A DNA stretch of 64,000 nucleotides from an uncultured Clostridia bacterium (GCA_947168885.1 CAMVNQ010000005.1:124001-188000); one strand, 5' to 3'. Positions 43,452 to 52,552 are shown, counted from the stretch's first letter. Notes: generated from the letters alone by a model not told the origin. Program-made: numbers and translations.

Positions 43452-43724
43452 GAGACGACAAATATCTATCTTCACGCTTTTCAGGACGCAAATGCAAGAG
43501 CGAGTGAAGCTATTGCTTCGGTTCTTGATTTCAGCAGAAAAAAGAAACCGGAGAAGATGGAAAGAAAGAAGATAGAGCAAGTTAGAACAAGCAAAATCTA
43601 CAGAAAAATGGACAAATTTCTCAATAATGGACAATTAATGGACAAAGTCGGTCCTGGGAGAAAAAGAAAATCCGTGAAGCCGCTCTACAAGCGACTCCAC
43701 GGACACGCGATATGGTCTGAGTGA
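43452..43724 (+). pseudogene. Tyrosine integrase C-terminal remnant
   Basis: From about residue ETTNIYLHAFQDANARASEA the frame is a tyrosine recombinase end, with the catalytic tyrosine in NIYLHAF. It continues through a Lys-rich tail and stops inside the tRNA-Pro 3' fragment (the TGA of GTCTGA). An integrase reading into a tRNA end is the normal attachment-site layout, so this is the leftover of an older element that used the same tRNA. Confidence 0.75.
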
Positions 43725-43757
43725 CGGGACTTGAACCCACGGCCTCTACCACCCCAA
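43713..43757 (-). repeat. Displaced tRNA-Pro 3' fragment (attachment site)
   Basis: These 45 bases repeat the 3' part of the intact tRNA-Pro at 51670-51714 in the same orientation. The last 18 bases (anticodon-loop side, CGGCCTCTACCACCCCAA) are identical. Five differences fall in the T-stem, paired so that the stem is kept. It marks the left end of the island; the tRNA here is not functional (no 5' half). Confidence 0.8.
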
Positions 43758-43936
43758 CAATGATTTGCGCGTACGATTTGGCATGTTTTAACAAGATTGC
43801 ATTCTAACCGATCGGAGAATTTCGTTAAAATCGCACAAAATCAAACATAACAGAAAACCGCTTTTGGAAAATTTCCGGAAATTTGGAAGAAGTATGTCTG
43901 AATATATATCTTGTTAGACTAATTAACATCAATCGG

Positions 43937-43966
43937 CTGACGGCAGATTATCTGCCGTCAGTTTTA
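43937..43966. terminator. Perfect hairpin beyond the SMEK gene
   Basis: CTGACGGCAGA (43937-43947) and TCTGCCGTCAG (43951-43961) form an 11-base stem with a 3-base loop. T-run is on the plus strand. The remaining sequence between 43758 and 44047 holds no gene. Confidence 0.65.
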
Positions 43967-44047
43967 TCGCATTAGTTTTTTTGAAATATTTTTACAATGT
44001 GTACATTAACGGAAAATGATTATAGATGTTAGTAAAGAGAAGTAAAA

Positions 44048-47000
44048 TCAATAAATCCTATTTTCTGCTATTATTCTTTCATTCTTAGATTCACTATAAT
44101 ATCTCTCGCTTAGTTTCCTATAGATTTTTGCGGTTTTTGGGAATTTAATAGCTAAATTAACACTTATATCTTCGTATTTTTTCGAAAGGGTTAGTTCTTC
44201 TTCACCATTTGTAGCGTAATGAACACCACGTTCGTTTAAGACGTGACAAACATAAGCGTTTATCAACTTATCATTTCCGATCTCTTCAATCTTTTCTCTG
44301 ATAAATTCATGCGGAAATAATCCATCACCGCCTTTCGGAGAACAAGCAAACAATTCTCCAAGTTGCCAATCAAACAGTGATGCTTGATGCTGAGTTTCTA
44401 ATCTTTTACTAAATGTTTCAATCCAGTTATCTAGTATCTCTTTGTTTATAGAACCATTTTCTTCTCCGGGACAAAATCTCATATCTCTTTGTAATCTATA
44501 TAGAGACATTATCTTGTCAGCCGAAAAGCTATTGTCAGTATCATTGTTATCTTTTTTATAGACCAATGATAATATATCCGCATAATGATTTGCGTCATGA
44601 CTGAAAACATAATGGCAGTACTTCATATTATCCCAGTCTAGGATATCATGTAAACGCATTTCGATTTCCCAAAGTATAGGATAAGACATTAAATCATTAT
44701 TAATTCTTTGATATATAACAGATAATATTTGAATAATAAAGTAACTTTCACCATCATTTACAATATGATTTTCATCAACCATCTTTATGGCTGAAGTAGA
44801 AATAATCGTGAGCACATCCTCAGAGTTCAGCATTTCAATATTTTCATGTATCATAAAGAAAAGTGTGTTCCAATTACTATATTTTAGCAAATTTTCTATT
44901 GCAGTGTTGAGTAGAATTTTGCTATTAAAAAAACGCTCATTGAAATGATTCCAATATTTCCTAACAGCTTCCTCGGTTAAATCTCGGATATATAATTGTG
45001 TTTTCTCATTATAAGGCAAAGCTGAAATAAAAGCAATAAAATAATCATCAGACGTATGATTATTTTCTAAGAAGTCTATCGCTTTATAAAACTCATTTAG
45101 TTCTCTGTCTGAACAATATGAAACATAAGAAACAGCTATCTCAGGATTGCTTGTATATTTTATTATTGTATCCAAGACACTTTCATCATAATGAAAATTA
45201 CTGTAGTATTTTGCAATATTTTTGCCGATTGAATTATATGTATAACGTTCGTATTTTTTCAAACTCAAAAAATGACCCAAGTCAATTCCTAGAGATATTA
45301 ACTTTTTGAATTCCGATGATATTGTTTCTTCAACTGTGGCCTCATGCCTAACAACGAAATCTTCGCCCGAATCAAATACCACCGGGTTAAGTATCGGTAT
45401 TTCACCTGAACATGTTAGATAGAGGAAATCATACGCCGGATCTTCAAATTTGATATCCAAACATATTTCCTCTATTTTTGATATTCTTTCAGGTTCAGCT
45501 GCCCAATCAGCATCAGCAAAGTGCCTATGTTGGTATATTATTCTTCTTAACTCTGTTTTTATCTTTTCTTTCTCATGATCTTGCAAATCGTTTATTCTGT
45601 TTGATAATATATTTCTAATTTCGAAGAATATATCATCTGTACAGTCCGGCAACAATGCTAATATTTTAACTAATCTATCATTGTATTCTTTAATATTATC
45701 AAGCAGTATTTTGTTATAGGCTTTACAGATATTATTTTGATCGATATATGTATATTGAGTTATTTCGTCCTGTTCTCTGTATATAAAGCTTGAATCAGTT
45801 GTAACAATATCTTGATTGATAATTTCATTGTAAATTATGTTCCAAAAATATGTATATTTTTCAGCTCCAATTCGAGCAAATTCTATCTTATCTTCAACTG
45901 ATAAAACAGATAAATTATACCATGTACAAAACAATTCCGCCAAACATTTTCTGGGACTATTACTGATTGAGCACTCATCAATTTGATCACCTAAAGCAAG
46001 TAAGATGTTAATTGAAGATGTGGCATATTTTTTGCATGATAAAAGTCTCTCAAGAAACCATAGGATATTAGTATAATAATATCTCCCCCAGATAATTGAA
46101 GACTTTTCTATTGTAAAAAGATCCAATAATCCTGTATGGTTATCAATACTGGTCTCGAGATATTCTATCACAGATTCTGGTGCAGCTTCTCCAAGCAGTC
46201 CGAAAAATTGAGATATATATGCCCAATCTCTGACTGAGGTGACCCATGACAAGATATCTTTTACTATATGAGAGACCATATCCTGACAATCAGCAGATAT
46301 AGCAAGAAGCAGCATAGTACGTATAATGCCGTTTTTCAAAGAATTGCTGTACTTTGCAATTTTAATTGATGATAAATAATGATGCTTTTCAAAAGGCTCA
46401 TCAAACAAAGGATCGCGATCAATGATAATTTTTTTAGTCAGTTCGCAGAACAAACTTATTATTGGTAAATTACTGATATTTTTATGAGTGCAAACTGCTA
46501 ATAAAGGATCTGCTATTTCGTAAGACACATTATACGAGTTAATACGTTTGCTAACCAAAAAAGCATCTTCGATATCTATGTATTTGTTTAAATATAGGAT
46601 AAAGTTTTCATAACTGTCACCATATAGACTTTCTATAATCTCCTTATCTCCGTCACATTCCGTCCATTTCCCAAGCAAAACAGCAACTAAAACTGATTTG
46701 TCATTATCATTTTCCCAGGTTGCCGGACTTGGTATACCGGTAAACAATTCTTTCTTAATATAATAATATAACCCCTGGGTTTTGATCATTAACTTATTGG
46801 GTTCACTGTATCCGTTCTCTGTTAGCTTTCGAGATAAAAAAGAAATAGTTCGCCTCGGAAGTTTAATTGTATTGACATCATAATCAGATCTTTGGATAAA
46901 AATAGTTTTGTTGTTCTTGATTGCAGGAATTTCAGTATCGGTAAAATCTGGAATAATTATGCAGCCTTTGAGATGATTTGAAATTTTATACCAGGTTTTC

Positions 47001-47755
47001 TTTGATTTAATAACATAAATTCTTTCGTCAGGTTTTTCTTTATGAAGCAAATTAAGAATACAATATTTTCCTTCTTCTATTGACAGTGATGAAATATGAA
47101 CAACATCTGATTCATTAAGTTTCTTATTAAAATCAGTAATAAAAGATGAATAATCTATCTCGAAGAAAGATTCGTTCAGTATATTATTGGTATTCTGGCT
47201 TATATAGCTAAAACTCTGTTCTATAGTCAGAACTTGTGTTTCATCCAGCATCGTATCAAGAGAAAACTCCAGATATTTCTGGATAGTTTGGATTTTTTCT
47301 ATGCTGAGCGCCTGTATGATTTTAATTAACGAATCTATTACTATTATATCATCTTTAGGTGAAAATTCAAACTTACTTTCAATATCTTTTGAAAAGTCTG
47401 CTCTGTATGTATGATTTTTATTAATTACAATAATAATCAATCTGCTGTATTTTTTATACAGCTCATACTCTCTGAATATAGTAAGTGTATTATGTATTTT
47501 GGCAGCAGAAGAATCTGATGTCACTTGAACAGACACTTTAGCATTATCATCAGCCAAATCTATTGCAGCGCTATTTCTGTTGCCAGTATTGATATTATAC
47601 AAATCACAATCAAAAATCTGATTTAATAGCGGAATAAAAAAATATTCACTCGAAATATTGATATCATAGAAATTAAGTGAATTGCGCATTTCCACTAAAT
47701 CACACAGCTTATATAACAAGATGCTACATGACTTAATTAGATCTTCTTGTTTCAT
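44048..47755 (-). CDS. Large SMEK-domain protein, candidate defence effector
   Basis: A 1235-residue soluble protein. Residues 1 to about 165 look like a SMEK-type, restriction-endonuclease-fold domain: E37 in SSEYFF, D66 in AAIDLAD and Q77 in SVQVTS give an E-D-QxT nuclease-like constellation. Residues about 205-330 read like a decayed P-loop ATPase: VVHISSLSIEEGKY where Walker A would be, and GCIIIPDF where Walker B would be, both without the catalytic residues. The rest is helical-repeat-like. This is the architecture of STAND-type defence proteins with a nuclease effector. It has its own promoter, AAGGAG site and AT-rich composition. The defence role is inferred from design and island context; the domain name is from memory. 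Confidence 0.8.
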   Translation of the reverse strand: MKQEDLIKSCSILLYKLCDLVEMRNSLNFYDINISSEYFFIPLLNQIFDCDLYNINTGNRNSAAIDLADDNAKVSVQVTSDSSAAKIHNTLTIFREYELYKKYSRLIIIVINKNHTYRADFSKDIESKFEFSPKDDIIVIDSLIKIIQALSIEKIQTIQKYLEFSLDTMLDETQVLTIEQSFSYISQNTNNILNESFFEIDYSSFITDFNKKLNESDVVHISSLSIEEGKYCILNLLHKEKPDERIYVIKSKKTWYKISNHLKGCIIIPDFTDTEIPAIKNNKTIFIQRSDYDVNTIKLPRRTISFLSRKLTENGYSEPNKLMIKTQGLYYYIKKELFTGIPSPATWENDNDKSVLVAVLLGKWTECDGDKEIIESLYGDSYENFILYLNKYIDIEDAFLVSKRINSYNVSYEIADPLLAVCTHKNISNLPIISLFCELTKKIIIDRDPLFDEPFEKHHYLSSIKIAKYSNSLKNGIIRTMLLLAISADCQDMVSHIVKDILSWVTSVRDWAYISQFFGLLGEAAPESVIEYLETSIDNHTGLLDLFTIEKSSIIWGRYYYTNILWFLERLLSCKKYATSSINILLALGDQIDECSISNSPRKCLAELFCTWYNLSVLSVEDKIEFARIGAEKYTYFWNIIYNEIINQDIVTTDSSFIYREQDEITQYTYIDQNNICKAYNKILLDNIKEYNDRLVKILALLPDCTDDIFFEIRNILSNRINDLQDHEKEKIKTELRRIIYQHRHFADADWAAEPERISKIEEICLDIKFEDPAYDFLYLTCSGEIPILNPVVFDSGEDFVVRHEATVEETISSEFKKLISLGIDLGHFLSLKKYERYTYNSIGKNIAKYYSNFHYDESVLDTIIKYTSNPEIAVSYVSYCSDRELNEFYKAIDFLENNHTSDDYFIAFISALPYNEKTQLYIRDLTEEAVRKYWNHFNERFFNSKILLNTAIENLLKYSNWNTLFFMIHENIEMLNSEDVLTIISTSAIKMVDENHIVNDGESYFIIQILSVIYQRINNDLMSYPILWEIEMRLHDILDWDNMKYCHYVFSHDANHYADILSLVYKKDNNDTDNSFSADKIMSLYRLQRDMRFCPGEENGSINKEILDNWIETFSKRLETQHQASLFDWQLGELFACSPKGGDGLFPHEFIREKIEEIGNDKLINAYVCHVLNERGVHYATNGEEELTLSKKYEDISVNLAIKFPKTAKIYRKLSERYYSESKNERIIAENRIY

Positions 47756-47806
47756 ACTTCTTCTCCTTGCATATAGTTATAATACTATACTTTCACTAAC
47801 GCGTTT

Positions 47807-47835
47807 AGTATAGCATAAATAACTATTATCGTCAA
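47807..47835 (-). promoter_or_regulatory. Promoter of the SMEK gene
   Basis: On the minus strand TTGACG (47835-47830) and TATACT (47812-47807) are spaced by 17 bases. Just downstream AGTATA repeats the -10 in inverted order around an ACGCGT palindrome, possibly an operator. Confidence 0.7.
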
Positions 47836-47863
47836 TACATAGATAATCAAGCAACTTGTATAA

Positions 47864-48460
47864 TTACCAATAATTACTGTACAACTCCAGATATCTTTTT
47901 CTTAATATTTTTATAGCGACATCTAAGTAGTATTTACGTTCAGCTCTGTTTAAACCTGTAAGTAGCATTGCTTCTGTAGCAGTGCGTTCACCAAGAATTT
48001 TCCAATCTATTAGAATCTGATACTCTGTTTTTAAAGATTCATAAGCCGTCCAAAGACATTTATGTTGATGACGGATAGTAATATACCTATATGGATCAGA
48101 CGCTATGTCAGAACATACTGAGTAATCCGTATAACGATCAATATGGTTCATATAACGTTTTGATTTAGCTACTGCATTTAATGCCTTATATTCACCAAAT
48201 TTACATGCCCATGTAGAAAATTTGCTCTTGCCCTGAAATTCAGATCTTTTTCTATAACAGCTTTCAAATGCATCTGCCACAACATCCTCAGCTACATATC
48301 CGGATATATAGTTTGACCTAAGTATTCTTTTAACATGTTTATTAACTTTAGGATACGCTTTGTAATATATTGTTTTCCATACTTTATCATTGGTTAGTGA
48401 TTGTTGGACAACATTATAGTCTGTTTCCCATTCATCTTTATGATCCATTATTTTTCCCAT
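47864..48460 (-). CDS. Sigma-70 family RNA polymerase sigma factor
   Basis: A 198-residue ECF-sized sigma factor. Residues about 30-100 form region 2 (VAEDVVADAFESCYRKRSEF, FSTWACKFGEYKALN) and residues about 130-190 form region 4 with a helix-turn-helix (ERTATEAMLLTGLNRAERKYY). No anti-sigma gene is next to it. AGGAGG precedes the ATG at 48460. It lies 108 bases upstream of the SMEK gene on the same strand and may drive it or other island genes; the promoters seen are of the housekeeping type. Confidence 0.85.
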   Translation of the reverse strand: MGKIMDHKDEWETDYNVVQQSLTNDKVWKTIYYKAYPKVNKHVKRILRSNYISGYVAEDVVADAFESCYRKRSEFQGKSKFSTWACKFGEYKALNAVAKSKRYMNHIDRYTDYSVCSDIASDPYRYITIRHQHKCLWTAYESLKTEYQILIDWKILGERTATEAMLLTGLNRAERKYYLDVAIKILRKRYLELYSNYW

Positions 48461-48484
48461 TTGGAGATACCCTCCTTTTCAGTA

Positions 48485-48513
48485 ATTATACCACAAAATA
48501 TAATATTTGTAAA
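48485..48513 (-). promoter_or_regulatory. Promoter of the sigma factor gene
   Basis: On the minus strand TTTACA (48513-48508) and TATAAT (48490-48485) are spaced by 17 bases. It is back-to-back with the AlbA-type gene promoter. Confidence 0.7.
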
Positions 48514-48577
48514 ATAATTTTCAAGTCTTATTAAGATTTTAGCACCAATTATTATTAATTTAGCGTTTTGTCGATTT

Positions 48578-48631
48578 GTTCGATAAAAATACATCGAACT
48601 GCTTGACAAAATCGTCGAACGGTTGTATAAT
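48578..48631 (+). promoter_or_regulatory. Promoter and operator-like repeats, AlbA-type gene
   Basis: TTGACA (48603-48608) and TATAAT (48626-48631) are spaced by 17 bases. An inverted repeat GTTCGAT/ATCGAAC (48578-48584 and 48593-48599) lies just before the -35, and a third half-site GTCGAAC (48614-48620) lies in the spacer. This layout suggests repression, perhaps by the product. Confidence 0.7.
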
Positions 48632-48654
48632 AATATCGAGAGGGGGCTTGAACT

Positions 48655-50127
48655 ATGGCAATTCCGGTAAACATTGATGATCTTATAAACAGCAAGATCG
48701 TTGAATCCACGCGCATAGAGTTCAAGAGCGACTTTAATCCGAATGCGGTCGTTCACACGATCTGCGCCTTTGCCAACGACATAGACAATCTCGGTGGCGG
48801 GTACATTGTGCTTGGTGTCGATGAAAAGGACGGCTCGCCGGTATTCCCGATAAAGGGCATTGAACAGAAACGGATAGACGGCATATTAAAGGAACTCGTC
48901 GGTTACTGTCGCTGTATCGAGCCTTTGTATGACCCCGTTGTTGAGCCTGTGTTGTACAACGGAGTTTATGTTATCGTGATATGGGTATCGGGCGGCTATG
49001 GGCGTCCGTATAAGGCTTCACTCGACGTTTACGGCAAAGAAGCGAAGAAATCCACGAAATACTACTATATCCGCAAGTTCAGCAGCACGATAATAGCTTC
49101 ACCCGACGAGGAAAAGGAGCTGTTTTACATCTCGACCGACATCCCGTTCGATGACAGACCGAATCTGTCTGCGGAAGTCTCCGACCTCGACATCGGACTT
49201 ATACGCGAACACCTGAAAGAGATCGGAAGTTCGCTGTATGAGCGTTCTCTGAAAATGGATGCGCTTGAGCTCGCGAAGGATATGCAGCTCGTTTCGGGGC
49301 CTCCTGAAAGGCTTAAACCGCTGAATGTGGGCATACTGATGTTTTCCGAGCAGCCCGAAAAGTATTTCAGATACGCTAGGATAGAAGTCGTGGACATTCC
49401 CGATCCGACCGGCACCAACATGACCGAAAAGGTGTTCACGGGACCGATACAGCGCCAGCTCCGCGACGCGCTCGCATATATCCGGAACTACACAATAAAA
49501 GAGGTCACGATAAAGGACAAGAACAAGGCGGAGGCTGTCAAGGTCTGCAACTACCCGTTCGCGGCTATAGAGGAGATACTGTCAAATGCGGTATATCACC
49601 GCTCTTATCAGATAAACGAACCGATAACGGTCAGGATAATGCCCGAGGGTATCGAGATAACGAGCTTCCCCGGATTTGACAGGAGCATCTCCGACGAGAG
49701 CATCGCAAAGTATCAGATACGCGCGCGCGTTTATCGCAACCGCAGGATAGGAGATTTTCTGAAGGAACTGAAACTCATTGAGGGCAGGAACACAGGCTTT
49801 CCGAACGCAATACGGGCGTTGACGGAGAACGGCTCCGGCTTGCCGCAGTTTGAAATGGACGATAACCGAGGCTTCCTGTCCGTTACGATACCTGTTCATA
49901 GCTATTTTATTGCAACCGATAAGAAGTCCGACAAAAAACGCGCCTACGAAGAAAAAATCCTCGAGGCACTGAAAGAGAAACCGCTGCTTCTTACCGAACT
50001 TGCTACGGCAATGGGATATAAAGGCATCACGAGTAAAATGTCACATATTGTTGATGAGATGATTACGTCGGGAAAACTGAAAAGAGTTACAGACAAAGGA
50101 AGTAACGCAAAACTATCAATCATTTAA
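48655..50127 (+). CDS. AlbA_2/Schlafen-type ATP-binding protein
   Basis: A 490-residue protein. Residues 1-135 form an AlbA_2 (Schlafen-like) domain: ESTRIEFKSDFNPNAVVHTICAFAN, then GGGYIVLGVDE. Residues about 280-400 form a GHKL ATPase-like domain (AIEEILSNAVYHRSY, EIEITSFPG, EGRNTGFPNAIRAL). A winged-helix domain ends the protein (LLTELATAMGYKG). Proteins of this type act as transcriptional regulators or nucleic-acid effectors. GAGGGGG lies eight bases before the ATG. It is divergent from the sigma gene and has its own terminator. Confidence 0.88.
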   Translation: MAIPVNIDDLINSKIVESTRIEFKSDFNPNAVVHTICAFANDIDNLGGGYIVLGVDEKDGSPVFPIKGIEQKRIDGILKELVGYCRCIEPLYDPVVEPVLYNGVYVIVIWVSGGYGRPYKASLDVYGKEAKKSTKYYYIRKFSSTIIASPDEEKELFYISTDIPFDDRPNLSAEVSDLDIGLIREHLKEIGSSLYERSLKMDALELAKDMQLVSGPPERLKPLNVGILMFSEQPEKYFRYARIEVVDIPDPTGTNMTEKVFTGPIQRQLRDALAYIRNYTIKEVTIKDKNKAEAVKVCNYPFAAIEEILSNAVYHRSYQINEPITVRIMPEGIEITSFPGFDRSISDESIAKYQIRARVYRNRRIGDFLKELKLIEGRNTGFPNAIRALTENGSGLPQFEMDDNRGFLSVTIPVHSYFIATDKKSDKKRAYEEKILEALKEKPLLLTELATAMGYKGITSKMSHIVDEMITSGKLKRVTDKGSNAKLSII

Positions 50128-50141
50128 TTATAATAATTTAA

Positions 50142-50188
50142 AAGCTCACAACCGTGGACGTTTGTCTGCAATTGTGAGCTTGTTTTTT
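50142..50188 (+). terminator. Terminator of the AlbA-type gene
   Basis: AAGCTCACAA (50142-50151) and TTGTGAGCTT (50172-50181) form a 10-base stem followed by TTTTTT. Confidence 0.85.
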
Positions 50189-50207
50189 CAGAAAGGAATG
50201 ATTATAA

Positions 50208-51368
50208 ATGACAGCAAGTATTCAGGTTAAAAATGGCTATTTATATGTGATCCTTGCATATAAAGACCCGAGCGGAAAACGAAGACGCAAATGGGTATCT
50301 ACGGGATTGAAGGAAAAAGGCAATAAAATGTACGTAAGGACAAGACTTGAAGAATACATAGAAAAGTATTCTTATCTTGAAAGCGGCAAGATTCTTGGAG
50401 ATGTTTATTTTCTTGAATATCTTGAAGAATGGAGCCGAAAGTATAGTACACAGGTACAGCAAAATACATGGGAGACGTATTCAGGTATTATTGAGGCGCA
50501 TATTATTCCGTATTTCACACCGCCCAATTACAGATTGGAAGAGATTACTCCGAGGATCATATATGAGTTCTATGAATATCTCACAGAGCGAGGGAATCTT
50601 TTAACAGGTAAAGGTCTTTCAACATCTTCCGTCAAGAAGGTCTCAACTATAATGAATCTATGTCTTAGGAGTGCTCTTATCAAGGGGATGATTCCGTTAA
50701 ACCCAGTGATTGGAATACCAATACCTAAATGCGAAGGAAGAAAACAGCACAAGCATGTTTGTACAACTAAAGAAGAAGCGCAGGCTGTCCTTAATGTGTT
50801 CAGGGGCAGCCCTTTTCAGCTTTTTGTATATATGTGCTTATTCTATGGACTAAGAAAATCGGAGGTGCTTGGGTTAAAGTGGAAGTATGTAGATTTTGAC
50901 AGCGACTCATTTCAAATCCGAAGTGTTATTACCAAAAGTTTGACCGTAATTGAGAAAGATTCACCCAAAACAGATGAAAGTGAAGCAACTTATGAGCTTT
51001 TGCCGGATTTCAGGGAAATGCTTATCAAGCTAAAATCAGAGCAAAAAGAGAAAAAACAGCTTCTCGGAAGTGATTATCATGATTATGGGTATGTTTTCTG
51101 TAAAGATGACGGTTCATACTACCGTCCGGACTGTATTTACAGAACATTCGTTAATATGATTAAGAAAGCAGGACTTGAGAAAATGCGGATACATGATTTA
51201 AGGCACAGTGCAGCCAGTGTTTTATTCGATCTTGGATGGGATATAGAGAAAGTGAAAAGCTGGCTGCGTCATCGCAACATTGAAACTACGAGCAACATAT
51301 ATATTCATTATAATCATAAGCACATAAAAAAGTTAGCCGAAGAACTTAAAGGATTGTACGAAATGTAA
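50208..51368 (+). CDS. Tyrosine recombinase (island integrase)
   Basis: A 386-residue integrase. The N-terminal arm-binding region has the AP2-like KDPSGKRRRKWVSTGLK motif. Residues about 70-170 form the core-binding domain. Residues about 190-386 form the catalytic domain with GLRKSEVLGLKW (Arg I), HDLRHSAASV (His-X-X-Arg), WLRHRN and the tyrosine in NIYIHYNH. All catalytic residues are present. It lies 300 bases from the 3' end of tRNA-Pro, the expected target, and should catalyse integration and excision. GAAAGGA precedes the ATG. Confidence 0.93.
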   Translation: MTASIQVKNGYLYVILAYKDPSGKRRRKWVSTGLKEKGNKMYVRTRLEEYIEKYSYLESGKILGDVYFLEYLEEWSRKYSTQVQQNTWETYSGIIEAHIIPYFTPPNYRLEEITPRIIYEFYEYLTERGNLLTGKGLSTSSVKKVSTIMNLCLRSALIKGMIPLNPVIGIPIPKCEGRKQHKHVCTTKEEAQAVLNVFRGSPFQLFVYMCLFYGLRKSEVLGLKWKYVDFDSDSFQIRSVITKSLTVIEKDSPKTDESEATYELLPDFREMLIKLKSEQKEKKQLLGSDYHDYGYVFCKDDGSYYRPDCIYRTFVNMIKKAGLEKMRIHDLRHSAASVLFDLGWDIEKVKSWLRHRNIETTSNIYIHYNHKHIKKLAEELKGLYEM

Positions 51369-51618
51369 TGAAATCGCCACTTGTAGCCTTGTGATTTTGT
51401 ACAAAATGCCTCGCTTTTCATAAAAAGCCTCTACCACACTTTTCGGTTGACATATGTGCTGTTTAATAGGGATTTGTAAGATATTATATGTTATCAAGCG
51501 ATTCTATGGAAATTTTCTGTCTGAATCTAACTGTCAAACCCGCATTTTTAAAGGCATTCTTCCACTTTTCTTCCAATCAGGTTAGAATTTGGTTAGAAAA
51601 AAGCCACAAAATGAAATT

Positions 51619-51653
51619 AGAGCCGCTAACAAGTATTCCTTGAAAACGGCTCT
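51619..51653 (+). terminator. Terminator after the integrase
   Basis: AGAGCCG (51619-51625) and CGGCTCT (51647-51653) pair around a long loop before an AT-rich stretch. No gene is seen between 51369 and 51669. Confidence 0.6.
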
Positions 51654-51669
51654 ATTAAAGGAATTTTTA

Positions 51670-51745
51670 TGGTCTGAGTGACCTGACTTGAACAGGCGGC
51701 CTCTACCACCCCAAGGTAGCGCGCTACCAACTGCGCCACACCCAG
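51670..51745 (-). tRNA. tRNA-Pro (anticodon GGG)
   Basis: The 76-base gene folds into a full cloverleaf. The acceptor is CTGGGTG with CACTCAG, the anticodon stem CTACC/GGTAG encloses the loop TTGGGGT with anticodon GGG, and the T-arm is GCCTG-TTCAAGT-CAGGT. CCA is encoded at the 3' end. The 3' end faces the integrase, and the 45-base 3' part is repeated at the far end of the island, so this gene is the integration target, rebuilt by the element's own 3' half. Confidence 0.93.
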
Positions 51746-51848
51746 ACAAAGCAGCCGAACTCTCGACTGCTCTAATATTATACTACAACAGCGCCGATTT
51801 GTCAAGTACTAATTTTAAATTTTGATAAAATTCCTTTCAAAATCATTT

Positions 51849-52454
51849 TCACTTCGTCAGAACGTGCTTGCAGTACCGCACTGCGCCGCATTTCGGGCAT
51901 CTCAGCTTACGTTTTGTTATGGTATGGGCACCCATGACATACTCTCTCATCTCCGGAACAAACCTGTTGTAGCACTCAGGACATTCAAACGCGCCGGCAT
52001 CCCTGTCGTGCACACAGGCTATACCGATTCCCACAGCGACAACGACTGCACCTATACAAATAAGCAGAATGCGCAGCCACACTTCCATTTCAAGCAAACC
52101 GGCAATCAGGATAAGCGGCAGTGCCGCAAATAACGCCAGACCCGCTGTAATTACCGACAAAACTATCTTCTTTTTGCTTTCCTGTGCTTCTTTAACTAAA
52201 TTTACCATATTCTCCTCCGCTTTCTCCCGATAATCATCATCGGGAACTCTCTCCCCCGCGAGCAGCTCATTTACAGAGATGCCAAGCTCATCACAAAGCG
52301 GCAGAAGAAGTGAGACTTCGGGAAAACCGTTGCCTCTCTCCCATTTTGAGACCGTCTTGTCACTGATACCGAGCTTGTCTGCGAGCTGACGCTGGGTATA
52401 TTCCTTACGTTTGCGCTCTTCGGCAATAAATCTGCCGATCTTGATCTGATCCAT
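51849..52454 (-). CDS. XRE-family regulator with membrane segment and zinc ribbon
   Basis: A 201-residue protein. Residues 5-65 form an HTH_3 domain (YTQRQLADKLGISDKTVSKWE). Residues about 95-150 contain two hydrophobic helices. Residues about 155-195 form a zinc ribbon with CPECYNRF and CPKCGAVRYC. A DNA-binding protein tied to the membrane, with a metal site, is probably a sensor-type regulator; the signal is unknown. Confidence 0.88.
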   Translation of the reverse strand: MDQIKIGRFIAEERKRKEYTQRQLADKLGISDKTVSKWERGNGFPEVSLLLPLCDELGISVNELLAGERVPDDDYREKAEENMVNLVKEAQESKKKIVLSVITAGLALFAALPLILIAGLLEMEVWLRILLICIGAVVVAVGIGIACVHDRDAGAFECPECYNRFVPEMREYVMGAHTITKRKLRCPKCGAVRYCKHVLTK

Positions 52455-52552
52455 ACGGAATTCTCCTTTCTGGTCTCATAATAACTCAAAAAGCGGAAAA
52501 AGTACACCCACGCAACGTAGATACAGCGTAATTCTACTATCCGTAGAGTGCT

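Larger units (their letters stand above)
43713..51714. mobile_element. tRNA-Pro integrative island, about 8 kb
   Basis: The segment is bounded by direct repeats of the tRNA-Pro 3' part. It has a tyrosine integrase next to the intact tRNA, the usual arrangement. Its contents are an AlbA/Schlafen-type gene, a sigma factor gene and a 1235-residue SMEK-type gene, each with its own promoter. The part from 44 to 48.6 kb is clearly richer in A/T than the flanking chromosome. No replication, capsid or transfer genes are present, so it would depend on another element for movement. Confidence 0.8.

Noticed and set aside
43713-43757. A second functional tRNA-Pro gene
   Set aside because: Only the 3' part is present; the 5' half and the D-arm are missing.
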